A DNA stretch of 64,000 nt from Fragilaria crotonensis. Lineage: Eukaryota; Bacillariophyta; Fragilariophyceae; Fragilariales; Fragilariaceae. The number at the start of each line of letters is the position of its first letter. Within the stretch, counting starts at the first letter, position 1. The translations under genes and the position numbers were made by a program. A model generated the notes under the pieces. That model was not told where the DNA came from. It worked only from the letters and a program-made list of their open reading frames with translations, and searched no databases. Positions 54,001 to 64,000 of this stretch are shown here, in pieces. The DNA is taken from positions 1 to 64,000 of the forward strand of contig JAKSYS010000064.1 in assembly GCA_022925895.1 (NCBI GenBank), read 5' to 3'.

Positions 54001-55233
54001 GTCGGGAATTGCGCCCCAATGGCACTCGTGTGGGGATTTCCAGTCGAGACTACGTCTTGCTGTGACGGACCGAACGAGGCTCATGTACTCCAGAGCGAAG
54101 CACCAGTATTTCTGTGGGGCACCTGTAATCCGCAACAAATGGGAAGTGGCTGTCTTCAGCATACCACCTCGTCGTTCAGCAAGGTTCTGGTTGGGGTGAT
54201 GAGGTTCGGTATAAGTCGAAGGGATTGCGAGTCTTGTTAACTGCGACAACCATTTCGTACTCTTGAATTCTGGTGCATTGTCCGACTTGAGCTGGCTAGG
54301 TGCACCACAATCCGTGATCATTTGAGCCAATGTGTGAGGGCTTTGTGATCTCCGACTCATCAAGTATACCACATCCATACCAGTCCGTTGAAATGAAAAT
54401 AGGTTCCAACAAGTATAGCCTCGTACAGACGGTGTTGATGAGAAGAACGTGTCAACATAACACACATCATTGATGCGACGAATTTTCAATTCAGGAAGTC
54501 GCGTCTGGAAGTGGTCACGCATGATCTCTCGTGTCTCTGACTCCACCGATAGAACGAGCTGAGTTGTTGCTAATAAGGTTTTGTTAACAACATGATCAGG
54601 AATGAATCCAAGACATCGCTTCCAGTCAATCGTCGGTTTCGAATGAGTCGAACGACGTCGAGAATGTAGTCGTGCCATTGGTTCATAGACAACGCTTCCG
54701 TCTGTTAGGGTAACCCGAGGAAGAGAATTGAGTTCGTTGTCTGTAATCTCCTGAACCTCGAAGAAGCATTTAGTGCCATCAAAAAAGAATGGCATGCATA
54801 CATCCCCGAAACGAGCCATCTGTCTCCCAGGATCACCATTCACGTCACGCTCACAACGGGCACGGTCATCGATTCCATTACGAGTGTCACGCAGCGACTG
54901 GTGGACTGAGAGTAGTGACTCTCTTTGAGCATCGTTATCATCGTACAATGCTTCATGAACATAAGCTGCGTAAGCTTTGCCGTCCTCGCAAATAAGTTTG
55001 GCCACTGCAGACACGACGGGGAAAACCTCACCGACACTACGACCGGCGAAGGCTCCTGTCATCATGACTTCACGGCCTGTACGGGAAATAACTCTCCAAG
55101 CCTTGGTTACAAGAGTCTGATCATTTCCAGTATCAGAGACAAGGATATGTTGAGAGGGATCCGCTTCAGAAATATAATTGTTGATACGAACAACTCGTCT
55201 AATAGTTCTGACTGCGGACTCCTCTGCAACTAG
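51049..55233 (-). CDS. copia pol: integrase, reverse transcriptase, RNase H
   Basis: The first Met is at 55065, but the frame is open back to the end of gag. It contains 1338 residues from that Met. The integrase core shows VCYVDTFFSS, then LKSDNAPEF, then NLAERRGG (the D, D and E positions). A variable acidic linker follows. The reverse transcriptase shows LCGDIGNAFITADCMEKIY, LKKALYGLRSSSRAF and CTHVDDFKIV. The RNase H shows SVFFDADHAHDHVTRRS and TSTYCAEFIAMRSAVEEA. This is the pol of an LTR retroelement, not a host gene. Confidence 0.92.
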   Translation of the reverse strand, partial: LVAEESAVRTIRRVVRINNYISEADPSQHILVSDTGNDQTLVTKAWRVISRTGREVMMTGAFAGRSVGEVFPVVSAVAKLICEDGKAYAAYVHEALYDDNDAQRESLLSVHQSLRDTRNGIDDRARCERDVNGDPGRQMARFGDVCMPFFFDGTKCFFEVQEITDNELNSLPRVTLTDGSVVYEPMARLHSRRRSTHSKPTIDWKRCLGFIPDHVVNKTLLATTQLVLSVESETREIMRDHFQTRLPELKIRRINDVCYVDTFFSSTPSVRGYTCWNLFSFQRTGMDVVYLMSRRSQSPHTLAQMITDCGAPSQLKSDNAPEFKSTKWLSQLTRLAIPSTYTEPHHPNQNLAERRGGMLKTATSHLLRITGAPQKYWCFALEYMSLVRSVTARRSLDWKSPHECHWGAIPDISVFRFVFWEPIWFYNPRQTFPQSKMLKGRFLGIAQNVGDAFCYLILSEPENDLEGRIPQVLARSVIRRRYPREDAPVVHNSTDSNSVIFYKSDGTTPLDAPESDSEEVDPIRDVILSPSEEETLRLSRSQAYLDGTDTEDHLENNILEAYGPPNKRTRYTDHEPSAMTQLTSCNGSDLQHRRDMPVDRSDPSDTFITLNPSGKNESDSTEPEPIRDSTVVSTTATAGVTTPGHLGDDRDDDRSQVLRDVEDLPTVTQDNNAEPDIVDEVAHQLHRVAEDSESDEEFESITGHEWVDGVLMFRIKWKTDEISSLPFSVVKRDFPMETAKYILHNRIANTASYSTGGRYTRWARNFNRQFNRILRRLIRMSDGSRSSCAPSPPIHVASHLVNGTRLIRRTIQSGKTSAGARRKRRKPGRLSRPIQTKYGVVVPQSVRHAIELDAENENTFWTDAIRKEIASLLALNCFEFFAPDYKPSSDYQYYTRLSMIFEVKQDGRRKARLVAGGHMVDPMGINPRSTVVKGISVRLLDLIAHRDRLGILCGDIGNAFITADCMEKIYSRAGPEFEDREGAVLVLKKALYGLRSSSRAFRAHFADFLRSLGFSAARYDRDVWMRQREERDGYDYICTHVDDFKIVAKDPNRWQEQISAAFLLKSIGPPTYYLGNDYNFSDDEQAWVLSCATYIKECVRRIEEQLGPDATLWTQRTPLPEGCHPELDESTLLTEDGVRQYQMLIGMAQWACTIGRLDIAFAVSSLSRFSASPRQQHLELALHLFGYLKKNPNRRIVLDSRPLLIDDELRTSSFHPDFLDDYPDAHEDIGTDLPEPYGSELATSVFFDADHAHDHVTRRSISGIVVFVGSTPVIWHSKRQGCIATSTYCAEFIAMRSAVEEAISIRYMLRCLGVPVTQPTDLFGDNFGVIQSAEIPEGELKKKHIAISYHYVREAIAAKIVNAQWCRSSENFADICTKALGATIFHDLVNEMMA

Positions 55234-56795
55234 TCAGCAGGTAGAGCGTTCGGTCACGACCCGACGCCTCTTCTGGAGTCGAATTCGTTTCCGCGGTGGT
55301 TCCGTCGATTCGGAGGTACCACTACCTGCCCCACTCGTATCACTTGTTGTTGCGGTTGAGTTCTGGTCGTCTCCCGCACTGCTCTGACTGGTCTTGTTGG
55401 TCTTGTTCCCTTTAGTCCTTGGAGAAAATGTTTCAACGACTGTCTCGTAATTTGCAGAGAGCTTTTCCTGTGCCATTCCTTTATGGGCATCTGTGCGCCA
55501 ATCAAGGATCAACTTGAACAAAGAATTCCCGAAAGACTTTTTCCACGAGTCTGGAAGTCGAGGTATATTCCATTTTGTTAGTTGTTTATCAGCAGCAGTC
55601 GAGCCAGTGTCATTCTTAGAACGATTACTAGATGATGTGGAAAGCTTGGCCCGACGGGAATGACGAGAGGTATCACCACCCGGATTTGCCGCACGATCCT
55701 TCATCATCAATGATGTTTCTCGCTCCCTGATTTCGGTGAGTATAGACTCCACACTACTATCTGGCTTGTGGACGATTGAATCACGTACAAGCTCGAAATC
55801 ATCATCCTGAATTGCTACAAGTAGGAGAGCTCGAAGCGTATCAGAATCCTCCGACAAGCGGGCATTATTCTTCCGCAATCGCTGAAGACAATCCCGAAAG
55901 TCAGAGAGGAACTTGGTAGCCGTACTATTATTATCCAGTCGAATGTTCAACAATCGCCGAATATCAAAAAGAACGACATTGGCACGGTTCAAGGCAGTAT
56001 TGTAATACTCCTCAAGTGCCGACCATAGCAAACCGGGTTCCAATTTCTTGTCATCGAGCATTCCTTGCGCAATAGATTGTGCCTGTCCACCATGGACAGC
56101 ACCTCGTAATGCATAGAAAACACTCTCGGCAACATCAGGGAATCTTCCCACCATAGTCTCGTCGTCCAGAAACCGACCAAATCCAGCAGTACCTAGTACA
56201 TTAATTGTGGATTCCCTCCAAGCAAAAAATCCTCGTCGCTTCCCGAGAATTTCTCGAGTGTCGGAACAGCCTTTTTATCAAAGATCTGAACCATCCTATG
56301 CGACGGGGAGTTCGGCAAGCTTGTTGGAGACATCTTTTGGCGATGTGCGGTGTTTACACTGATGACAATCTCGTTCATAGTTAACGTAGGGGTCAACTTT
56401 CCGATACGAGCATAATCGACAATGTATCCGAGTTTCTTCGCTACGACCGGAGCGGTGAGCTCGACGGAGATTCCAGTACCAGGCTGTAGGGCGTTGATCA
56501 CGTCAGCGGAATTAAAGACTACCAAGTCCGACCACGTCATCACCTGCCAACGAATGGCGAACAGCTCGTTGAGTACTGGAGTCACCGCTTCAGAAGATCC
56601 GGGTGCGATGAGGTTCACGATCAACGAGAGGGTTTCGTCCTCGAAGCGAGGCGGATCTCCCGGTAAGTTCGTGCCCAAAGCCGTACCAGGTGTAACTGAC
56701 ACGGTCGTAGGGTTCGGAGTAGGAGTAGACGGGGTCGACATGGTGGCAGAGAAGCGAAGATTCGTAAAAAGCAGACTGTTAATCGTCAGGCTCAA
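55234..56795 (-). CDS. copia gag
   Basis: The N-terminal part is Pro/Thr-rich (MSTPSTPTPNPTTVSV), followed by a helical capsid-like region with FLSDFRDCLQRLRKN and then ILTEIRERETSLM. The end is basic and low-complexity (RKRIRLQKRRRVV). I see no CCHC zinc knuckle. gag ends in UGA followed by CUAG and pol continues in the same register, an arrangement used by retroelements that make pol by stop-codon read-through. Whether this family does so is inference. Confidence 0.8.
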
Positions 56796-56892
56796 GAAAG
56801 AGTGATCTATAATACCTTTAGATATACTCGTGCTGTGCTGGTATTGGAGTGACGTGGCGTTGGAGAAGGCAGGACAGACGATCTATCCTGAC
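56785..56892 (-). repeat. 5' LTR of the copia element
   Basis: 108 bp, identical to 50873-50980. The outer base (A at 56893) completes CA and is followed by ATATG. Confidence 0.9.
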
Positions 56893-56898
56893 AATATG

Positions 56899-57300
56899 CA
56901 TAGTGCTCCAGTTCCCAGCTCTGTGTTTTCGTACCTGGTGCGCTTGGAGTACAAACCCAGTGCGAGTCAAGGTACAGCAGCTGACAGCTGTTATTGTGCC
57001 GTTATTGACGTTGAAATTTCGTCCCCGCCAGCTGAGTCCCATCCGGCTTTGGATACGAAGATTCTCACGCCAACTGTATACGGCGAATCGCCAGTACGAA
57101 AACTACAGTTGTCCCGGACTGCTTTCCGCCCTCATAACCTCCTTTTCTACAACACCAATTTGTCCACATTAACCCAGTGCAATTCAACTGCTATTTCCCT
57201 TCATGTGCCAACTAATTTCCAACATGTGTCCCTCATCATGTTGGCTAAGTCTGGCCATGTTGCAACAGTTGTTGCGACTGTCAATTCGCCGTGACGGCGG
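56899..57300. other. Spacer between the two copia elements
   Basis: This is the right flank of the target site of the first copia element. An open stretch to 57294 has no recognisable domain. The 5' LTR of the second element may begin near its end. Confidence 0.4.
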
Positions 57301-58075
57301 AGTTGGAGCTGACATTTCAATGCCCTTATCAGTGGGATGAATGCTTTGAATGTTCACTCCCACAACCCTCTAACTTCGCGAAAGTAGATCGGCAAGATTC
57401 AATCGGACCTGGATTGAATTGGTTCCTTCAAAGTGAAACCTAGAAATAAGCTCATAAGTTAAACAACACTAGAATTTATAACTCTACGTTTGACCGAACC
57501 CGGATTTCTACGAACTAGTACGCAGCCTTGATCACGCCGTGTACTTCGACTGGTTATTTTCGCCCAATAATAAGACTTACCCTCTAACGCACTTTCCTCT
57601 CCGGCAAGCTCGTTTCAAGTTCCTTTCCCAAGGAAGCTACGCTCAGCGTCAAGGCAGGTCTCCTCCGGCGATCCTGCGACAGCCCCACGTCTTCCCAAGA
57701 CTAGGCTGATTCATTGCTCTCTGCCAACTCGAGTACGCAGTCAGCAATCTGTTGAGTGGTTGAAGATCTGCTTTCCAAGCCAAGACTCCAATCATCATGT
57801 CGGTTCCACCATCTGAAGGCTCTACGTCCCCGACGAATCTTCCAGACGAACCTGTTGTTGGAATCCTCGACTGCTGTCGAAGGCCGCGGCAATCCAGAAG
57901 GATTCGAGATCTCCGATCCTGTCGACGTTCGCCTCACCGAGGCAATCGCTCAAGCCAGGACTCTTGCTACTGATGAAGAGTCTGTCTTGGAGGTCCCAAC
58001 TCCAATGACTGCCCCAGTGGAGCTCCCAGCTCCTTCAAGCTCCAAGCCTCTTGTTCCCCTCATTGGGGAATCACT

Positions 58076-59230
58076 TTGGTGACCAAGGATGAATGGTCTG
58101 CTTGGACAGGTGGAAAGCCCAACCACACCTGGACAGGTTTGGATGGCTCCATTGCTCTCCTAGAGCACACCTCTCCCAACCAGCTCCGCCCTGTCTATGT
58201 TTCTGCAGCCCAGAAGGGCTACAACTTCAGGAGAACTGGGCACAAGATCTCCTTCAAGCCAAGTGATGATTTGATCAGCTTCCAGAATGTTGTCTGGGAT
58301 CATCTCAAGGACACTGGCATGGACTCCATTGCTTACCTCAGGGACCCAACTGACGACGCCAAGATGACTAACGTTATCAAGGCTCACGCCAGGTACACGG
58401 TCCAGTCGGCAAAGTTGTTGGCGGAAGCTCAAGTTCAACGCTACGACAAGTATGACCGGACCAACGATATGGCAGCCAGGACCTATTTGCTTGCTTCACT
58501 CTCTACTGAGCTAAGCAATAAGGTGACTGAGAAGTTGGATGATTCTGATTCCTTCCCAGTTGTTTGGCTCCAGTTCCTCAAGTCCATCCAGTCCACCTCC
58601 ATTGAGAGGTTTGAAGATCTCAAGGCCATCATCAAGGCCAGGCTCCCAAGTCAGTACTCTGGAGAGAACCTTGAACAATTGGCAGCTCACTTTCGCAAGG
58701 ATGCAAATGAGTTGACAACTGCTGGCCAGTATGACCACAACCTCACTCTGGCCATGCTCAAGATCTTTCTTTTGGCTGGTGGTTCTGGCAATGAGGACTT
58801 CCGCTTCCCTGAGATCTGTCAAGCAGAACTTGGAGCAAGCTCTTGGACATTGGATTCAAGGACAAGGAAGCTGCCAACCTTCACATGCAAGTCAACAAGC
58901 TGACCTACAAGGACATCTGCGCTCACGCAGAGGATGCCTACAGGACGCTCTTTGACAGGAAGGAGTGGCCACCTGCACGTCACACTCGCGACTCCAAGGC
59001 TCCACCAGCTGCATTCGGAAACATGGCGACTCCAATCACCAGAGCTGAGGTACTCAACCTCATCCAGTCCAAGGCCTCCAACAATGGTGCTGGACTTGCC
59101 AAGAAAGGAGTCTGTCACAAGTGCAACAAGCCTGGACACTGGTCGCGCGAATGCCCAGAGAACAACAAGGGCAAGGGCAGGAATGGGAATGGCAATGAAA
59201 GACCAAAGGATGTCAAGTCCTGGAAGTCTA
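58076..59230 (+). pseudogene. gag region of the second copia element
   Basis: The region contains a UBN2/gag-like helical domain (YDRTNDMAARTYLLASLS, then KLDDSDSFPVVWLQFLKSIQ) and a zinc knuckle CHKCNKPGHWSREC (C-x2-C-x4-H-x4-C) near 59115. The first copia element in this window lacks that knuckle. It is a fossil with one or more breaks. Confidence 0.85.
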
Positions 59231-60365
59231 CTCCTCCTCCATCTGGAGCACCCCAAGTCAAGCAAGCCAATGGAAAGGCTTTCAACTGGTGCGCAAGCTG
59301 CAAGCGTTGGACTACTACCCACGCAACGGCAACGCACACTGGTGTCAAGAAGAGCTCTGAGGGCCCTCAAGGTGTTGGTTCTGCAATCAACAATGTCTCT
59401 CTTGCCTTCGATCCATCGGTGTGGACCACGGAAATTGAGGTCGTCCCAAGTGTGACTGACGCGCTCTTTATCCTGCGCACCATGGTGACCCGGATCCTCC
59501 CCGTACTCGTTCTACTGCTCACCTACGTGATGGCAATATTTTCAGTCCCGTTTGCAAAAACTATGTGGACCTCCACGCTGGAAATTATTCAACTCGCCAT
59601 GGCGCATTTTAACGCCGTCGATTGGAGCCAAGTCATGGCAATCCTTCGAGCGCATGTCATGGTCGTTCGCCCGCACGTCTCGCAATTTTTGAGGCTCACC
59701 AGGAGGCGCTCATTGCTCCATTGCTTTGGGCCTTACTGGCCATGGTCGTACTGTTCTGGCTTCCTAAGCCCAGCTCAACATCGCCTGAGCCTGATCCTAA
59801 GGAGCTACCTTCTCGCCGCCATCGTCGTGCTCTCAAGCAACACAATCGCAAGGTCACACGACGCGCGAATGTTCCCTGCCGGAAGTATTCGCTCCCATGG
59901 ACTGCATCGCAGGTACCCCATTAACTTGCGATCCATGGGACGCTACATTCGGAGGAATGCACCAACGTTGGTTGAACAACAGCAGCAAGTGCAGTTGAAC
60001 GACCTTCACTCCAAGGTTGCAACTCTCCTTCAGCGTGTCGACTCGCTCAAGCGCTCCATTCCGCGATCAACTCACTGGACCTGCCGCCACTGCAACGATA
60101 CAATCGTCCATGGGCCAACTGAACCTTGCCCCAAGCTCCGTAACACATCCCGCTCGCCATCGGATTTGTCGACGCAAGAGGAAGGGCCAAGGATCAACCA
60201 CTGCGATGTCAACGACGCCTACCTCGACGCTCCGCTTCGCCAGCAGCGACGCCGCGCCGCAGGCTTCCCAAGTCCAACGGCGTCTATCGCCCCGTCTCTC
60301 CCATTGGCTTCCAAGGCCTAGGGAACCATCAGTGGACCTCCAAGCAACTTCAAGCTGCTCGCAAG

Positions 60366-63300
60366 ATGGCAATGCAAGTGAACATGGCTAAGTTTCCAAA
60401 CGGCAACTACTCCACAATCCTTCGCATGGCTCTCCAGTCAACCGACCGCTTCCGCGAATCCCTTCCCAAGGCTTCAACGTTTCCTGTCATTTGGGACTCT
60501 GGTGCAAGCATCTCGATCACTCCTGACCGCAAGGACTTTGTTGGACCCATCAACACCCCTGGCCCTATCACTCAACTGCAGGGCATTGCAAAGGGACTCA
60601 GGATTGAAGGCCAAGGTCATGTTCTGTGGGCAATGCAAGATACTCTGGGCAACCTAAGGATGCTCAAGGTCCCAGCATACTTGGTGTCTTGCATCAAGGT
60701 CAGGCTCCTATCCACCACAAGCTTGCTCCAAGCTTACCCTGGAGAGACCATCACCATTGAAGCTCATCAACTGACCTTGAGTGGCACCTCTGATGAAGCC
60801 AGAGGGCAACTCATTGCAAGAGTCAACCCTGACAACAACTTGCCTACCTCTGATGCACACCGCAGCTCAGATACTCCCAAGGCAGTTGCAGCTCTCAACA
60901 TTACTCTCAACACTGTTCATGAGAGCAACCTCAACTTGACTGAAGCTGAGAAGGAGTTATTAAGGTGGCACCACCGCCTTGGACACCTTTCCTTTCGCAA
61001 GATCCAATTCATCATGCGAACTGGAGTCCTGAGTCGGAGTGAGTCGCATCGATCACTCCATACTGCTGCTTGCCGAATTGTCAACCCTCCCAAGTGTGCC
61101 GCATGCCAATATGGGAAGCAACATCAGCGACCAGCTCCTGCCAAGATCACAACTGTTATCAAGGATCGAGCTGGAGTTCTCAAGGCAGACAACTTGCTCC
61201 CTGGACAACAAGTCTCCATTGATCACTTCATTTGTGGAACAAAGGGAAGGCTCTTCTCTTCAGCTGGAAGGAGCTTGAACTCAGACATGTTTGCTGGTGG
61301 CTGCCTCTTCATTGATCATGCTTCCAACTTTGTGCATGTTGAGTTTCAGAAGCATCTGAACACTCATGAGACTCTGAAGGCCAAGCAGAACTTTGAGTTG
61401 ATGGCAAGGGACAGTGGAGTCATTCCACAATCCTATCTCTCTGACAATGGTGGAAGCTTCACCTCAGCTAAGTTCACTGAGCACCTTGGAACTCTGAAGC
61501 AAGTTGTCAAGTTTGCTGGAGTTGGAGCTCACCATCACAATGGCCATGCTGAGAGGGCAATCCAAACGATCATGTCGATTGCTCGGACAATGATGCTCCA
61601 TTCAGCGGTACATTGGCCAGATGTGGCTGATGCAACACTTTGGCCAATGGCAGTCTCCCATGCTATCTTCCTTCACAACCATGTTCCTGATTTGGCAACA
61701 GGTCTCTGTCCAAGTGATGTCTTCACCAAGTCCAGATGGGAGCAAAGGAAGTATCATGATCTGCATGTGTGGGGATGCCCTGTGTATGCTCTTGAGAAAA
61801 CCATTGCAGATGGAAAGAAGCTGCCTCGCTGGAAGCCTCGGTCCATCCGCTGTGTCAACATGGGGCTCTCCAAGAAGCATGCAAGCACAGTCCCCTTGGT
61901 TTTGAATCCAGAGACAGGGTACATCACTCCCCAATATCACATTGTGTTTGACGATTGGTTTGCAACGGTGGCTACTAATGTGGATGCCCTCCCGGATTTT
62001 AATACAACGCGTTGGGCCCGTTTGTTTGGCGACTCAAGATATCAGTTCCCATTCGATGACGACGACGACAATGATGCTACAGAGGAAGCGCGAATGGACT
62101 CCCAAGCTACAGAAGCCATCAATGAGAACCAAACAAGAGTTGCTGCCTCCATGGATGAAGCTGTTGCAATTGAACAACTCCCAGTTCCTCCCTTGGCTGA
62201 GGCTCCACCCAGGACACCAACTGTTCCACAGCCATTGCCAAGCTCTCCATTGCTCACCCAAGGCCTCCAACTCCCATGATGTCTCAAACGAGGAGCAGTC
62301 TATCGATCCTCGGTCTCTCCAGTCTCCTCCAACGCCAGACATCAGAACTTCACCTCTGCAACGCCGTCCACACTCCAGCTCACAAGCCAAGGAAGAGACG
62401 CCACGCAAGGTCCCAGCTACCCCGATCTCCCCAGTTCATCAGCCAATCTTCTCCCCAGTTCGGGAGCAGACCCCAATGTCTGAAACGAGGAGAGTCCTGT
62501 TCCAGACAATGCATTCGCCCTTGACTCACCACGTGACGAGCAACCAGTCAAGTCGCCTCCGCCACCAACGTCTCCGCGCCGGTCCAACCGCATTCGCGCA
62601 GCACCACAACGCCTTGGATACGATAACACTCAAGGCCATGGATACTTTGCTTCTCCAAGTGCTTGGATCTTTGAGGAAAATGGAATCATCCTTTCCCCAA
62701 CTGCCTTCAAGGCAGCTGCATCTGATCCTGACACTCTGAGCTTTGACCAAGCTATGGCTGACATTGAGCATGTGACCAAGTGGATGGAGGCAGCTGCTAA
62801 GGAAGTGGCAAGCCTTGAGAAGAATGGGACTTGGAAGGAAGTCAGTATCCTTGAAGCCAAGACCAAGATTCTCCCAGGGACTTGGGTATTTCGCGCAAGC
62901 GATCCCCAGATGGAGAAGTCACCAAGTACAAAGCGCTACTGTGTTCGAGGCGACCTTGAAGAAGGAGAACCTGAAACCTATGCCCCAGTTGTTGCTTGGA
63001 GTTCAGTTCGATTGTTCCTTGTCTTGTCCCTAACATTGGGATGGCAAACTTGCTCCATTGACTTCAGCAGTGCCTTTGTTCAAGCCAACCTAACTGACCC
63101 AGTCTGGATCCACATGCCAAGAGGCTTCAAGTCTGATCAGCCAAGCGACCAAAGGACTTGCCTACGACTTGTTAAGAGCCTCTACGGTCTCTCGGTTGCT
63201 CCCCGCCTTTGGTATCAACACATTCGTGAAGCACTCCTCCTCCAAGGATTGAAGCAGAGTGCCACAGACTCATGCCTCTTGTACAGCAAGACCATCATGA

Positions 63301-64000
63301 TTGTTCTCTATGTTGATGATCTTGGGATTGCCTACTCCAACAAGAAGGATCTTGACAAACTGTTCCAGGATCTTACTGATTTGGGTTTGGAGTTCACTCG
63401 TGAAGGCACCTTCACTGACTTTCTTGGAATCAAGTTTGTCAAGGATGAAGTCTCCAACACTGTCACCCTAACACAAAAGGGTTTGATTCAGAAGATCATA
63501 AAGGCAACAGGACTTCAAGACTGCAACCCCAACCACACTCCTGCTATGCAAGCATGCCTTGGGATTGACCCTGATGGAGAACCCATGGATGAGTTCTGGA
63601 ACTACCGCTCTATTGTTGGAATGCTCTTGTACTTGTCAACAAACACAAGGCCAGACATCACATTTGCAGTAAGTCAAGTTGCCAGGTTCAATCATTCTCC
63701 CAAGAAGAGCCATGCCATGGCAATCAAAACAATTGTCCGCTACTTGCACCGCACTGCTGACAAAGGAACTATTGTGACTCCCACTGGAGACCTCTCTCTT
63801 GATTGTTATGTTGATGCTGACTTTGCTGGCCTCCATGGTCGTGACCCTGATCATTCTGACACCAGCGCCAAGTCCCGCACCGGCTACATCATCACCCTTG
63901 GAGGTTGTCCAATTCTCTGGAAGTCTCAACTGCAAACAGAGATCTCCTGTCTACATTGGAATCTGAGTACTCTGCTCTCAGTGCAAGCATGAGGACTCTG
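60366..64000 (+). pseudogene. pol region of the second copia element
   Basis: Protease is marked by VIWDSGASISIT (near 60490). GAG-pre-integrase follows with WHHRLGHLSF...CAACQYGK (60965-61115), the H-H-C-C zinc site. Integrase shows SIDHFICGTKGR, SYLSDNGGSF and GHAERAIQ (61215-61565). An acidic, Pro/Ser-rich linker lies at about 62050-62740. Reverse transcriptase shows CSIDFSSAFVQANL, VKSLYGLSVAPRLWY and VLYVDDLGIAY (63050-63330). RNase H starts at CYVDADFAGL (near 63805) and is cut by the window end. Confidence 0.9.

Larger units (their letters stand above)
50872..56893 (-). mobile_element. Ty1/copia LTR retrotransposon, nearly whole, young
   Basis: 6.0 kb, flanked by a perfect 5-bp target duplication ATATG (50867-50871 and 56894-56898). 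Outer ends are TGTCAGG and CCTGACA. The LTRs are short (about 108 bp) and identical over that length, so the insertion is recent. On the minus strand it has gag (about 56795-55234) and a long pol (55233-51049) with integrase, reverse transcriptase and RNase H in the Ty1/copia order. A purine-rich tract (GAAGAGGAG on the minus strand) precedes the 3' LTR. It looks almost whole, with about one break. Confidence 0.93.
57300..64000 (+). mobile_element. Second Ty1/copia element, partial (runs off window)
   Basis: A different copia lineage from the one at 50872. Parts in order on the plus strand are: probable 5' LTR/leader (somewhere within 57240-57755, not delimited), gag with a CCHC knuckle, protease, GAG-pre-integrase, integrase, reverse transcriptase and the start of RNase H. 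The start given here is approximate because the 3' LTR lies outside the window. It looks broken, with roughly three or four breaks. Age cannot be judged without the second LTR. Confidence 0.9.

Overview
This window looks like nuclear DNA from a diatom, probably a raphid pennate. The evidence is indirect but consistent. Three secreted Pro/Thr-rich proteins carry an N-terminal signal peptide followed by an R-x-L site, as in diatom wall proteins. There are two lineages of Ty1/copia elements and one Ty3/gypsy element. There are stramenopile-type PIF/Harbinger transposases, a mitochondrial IscA with a presequence, a PP6-type SAPS-domain protein, and a short GT-AG intron. I cannot fix the species from sequence alone.

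Layout. Bases 1-8350 are gene-poor, with tandem and dispersed repeats and eroded coding traces. A small, young Ty3/gypsy-related element with near-identical 386-bp LTRs and a GACTC target duplication occupies 8351-10911. Bases 10912-19200 hold two decayed PIF/Harbinger DNA transposons. One has a clear terminal inverted repeat pair at 14969 and 18765, and its right end sits in a three-copy tandem array. Bases 19633-23345 hold two tandem paralogues of a (PVEPP)n secreted protein on the minus strand, and a third relative lies at 39926-41182. Bases 24090-26800 are repeats, including a tandem ~183-bp family split by a 564-bp insertion with a CATCT duplication. Bases 26800-39900 are mostly relics: a DDE-type transposase-like pseudogene, an array of CGTCAGCAAATGTCAGCA-like units, a ~162-bp tandem repeat, and a decayed gene with an HxD motif.

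Bases 42350-50240 are the only compact host-gene block. It holds a Gln-rich coiled-coil protein with three KGRFxV motifs (plus strand, one 59-nt intron), then a convergent mitochondrial IscA (minus), then a divergent SAPS-domain phosphatase regulatory protein (plus). The remainder is two unrelated Ty1/copia elements. One (50872-56893, minus) is almost whole, with ~108-bp identical LTRs and an ATATG target duplication. The other (from ~57300, plus) runs off the right edge.

How the genes relate. The three Pro-rich proteins are one family, probably secreted and wall-directed. The IscA/SAPS/coiled-coil block is housekeeping and signalling and shows no operon logic. Everything else is transposon-driven turnover. 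The most unusual signals are the silaffin-like RxL/KxxK Pro-rich family, the RFxV-motif coiled-coil protein, the gag-pol arrangement of the young copia element, the datable nested insertion at 25317-25880, and the HxD-type pseudogene.
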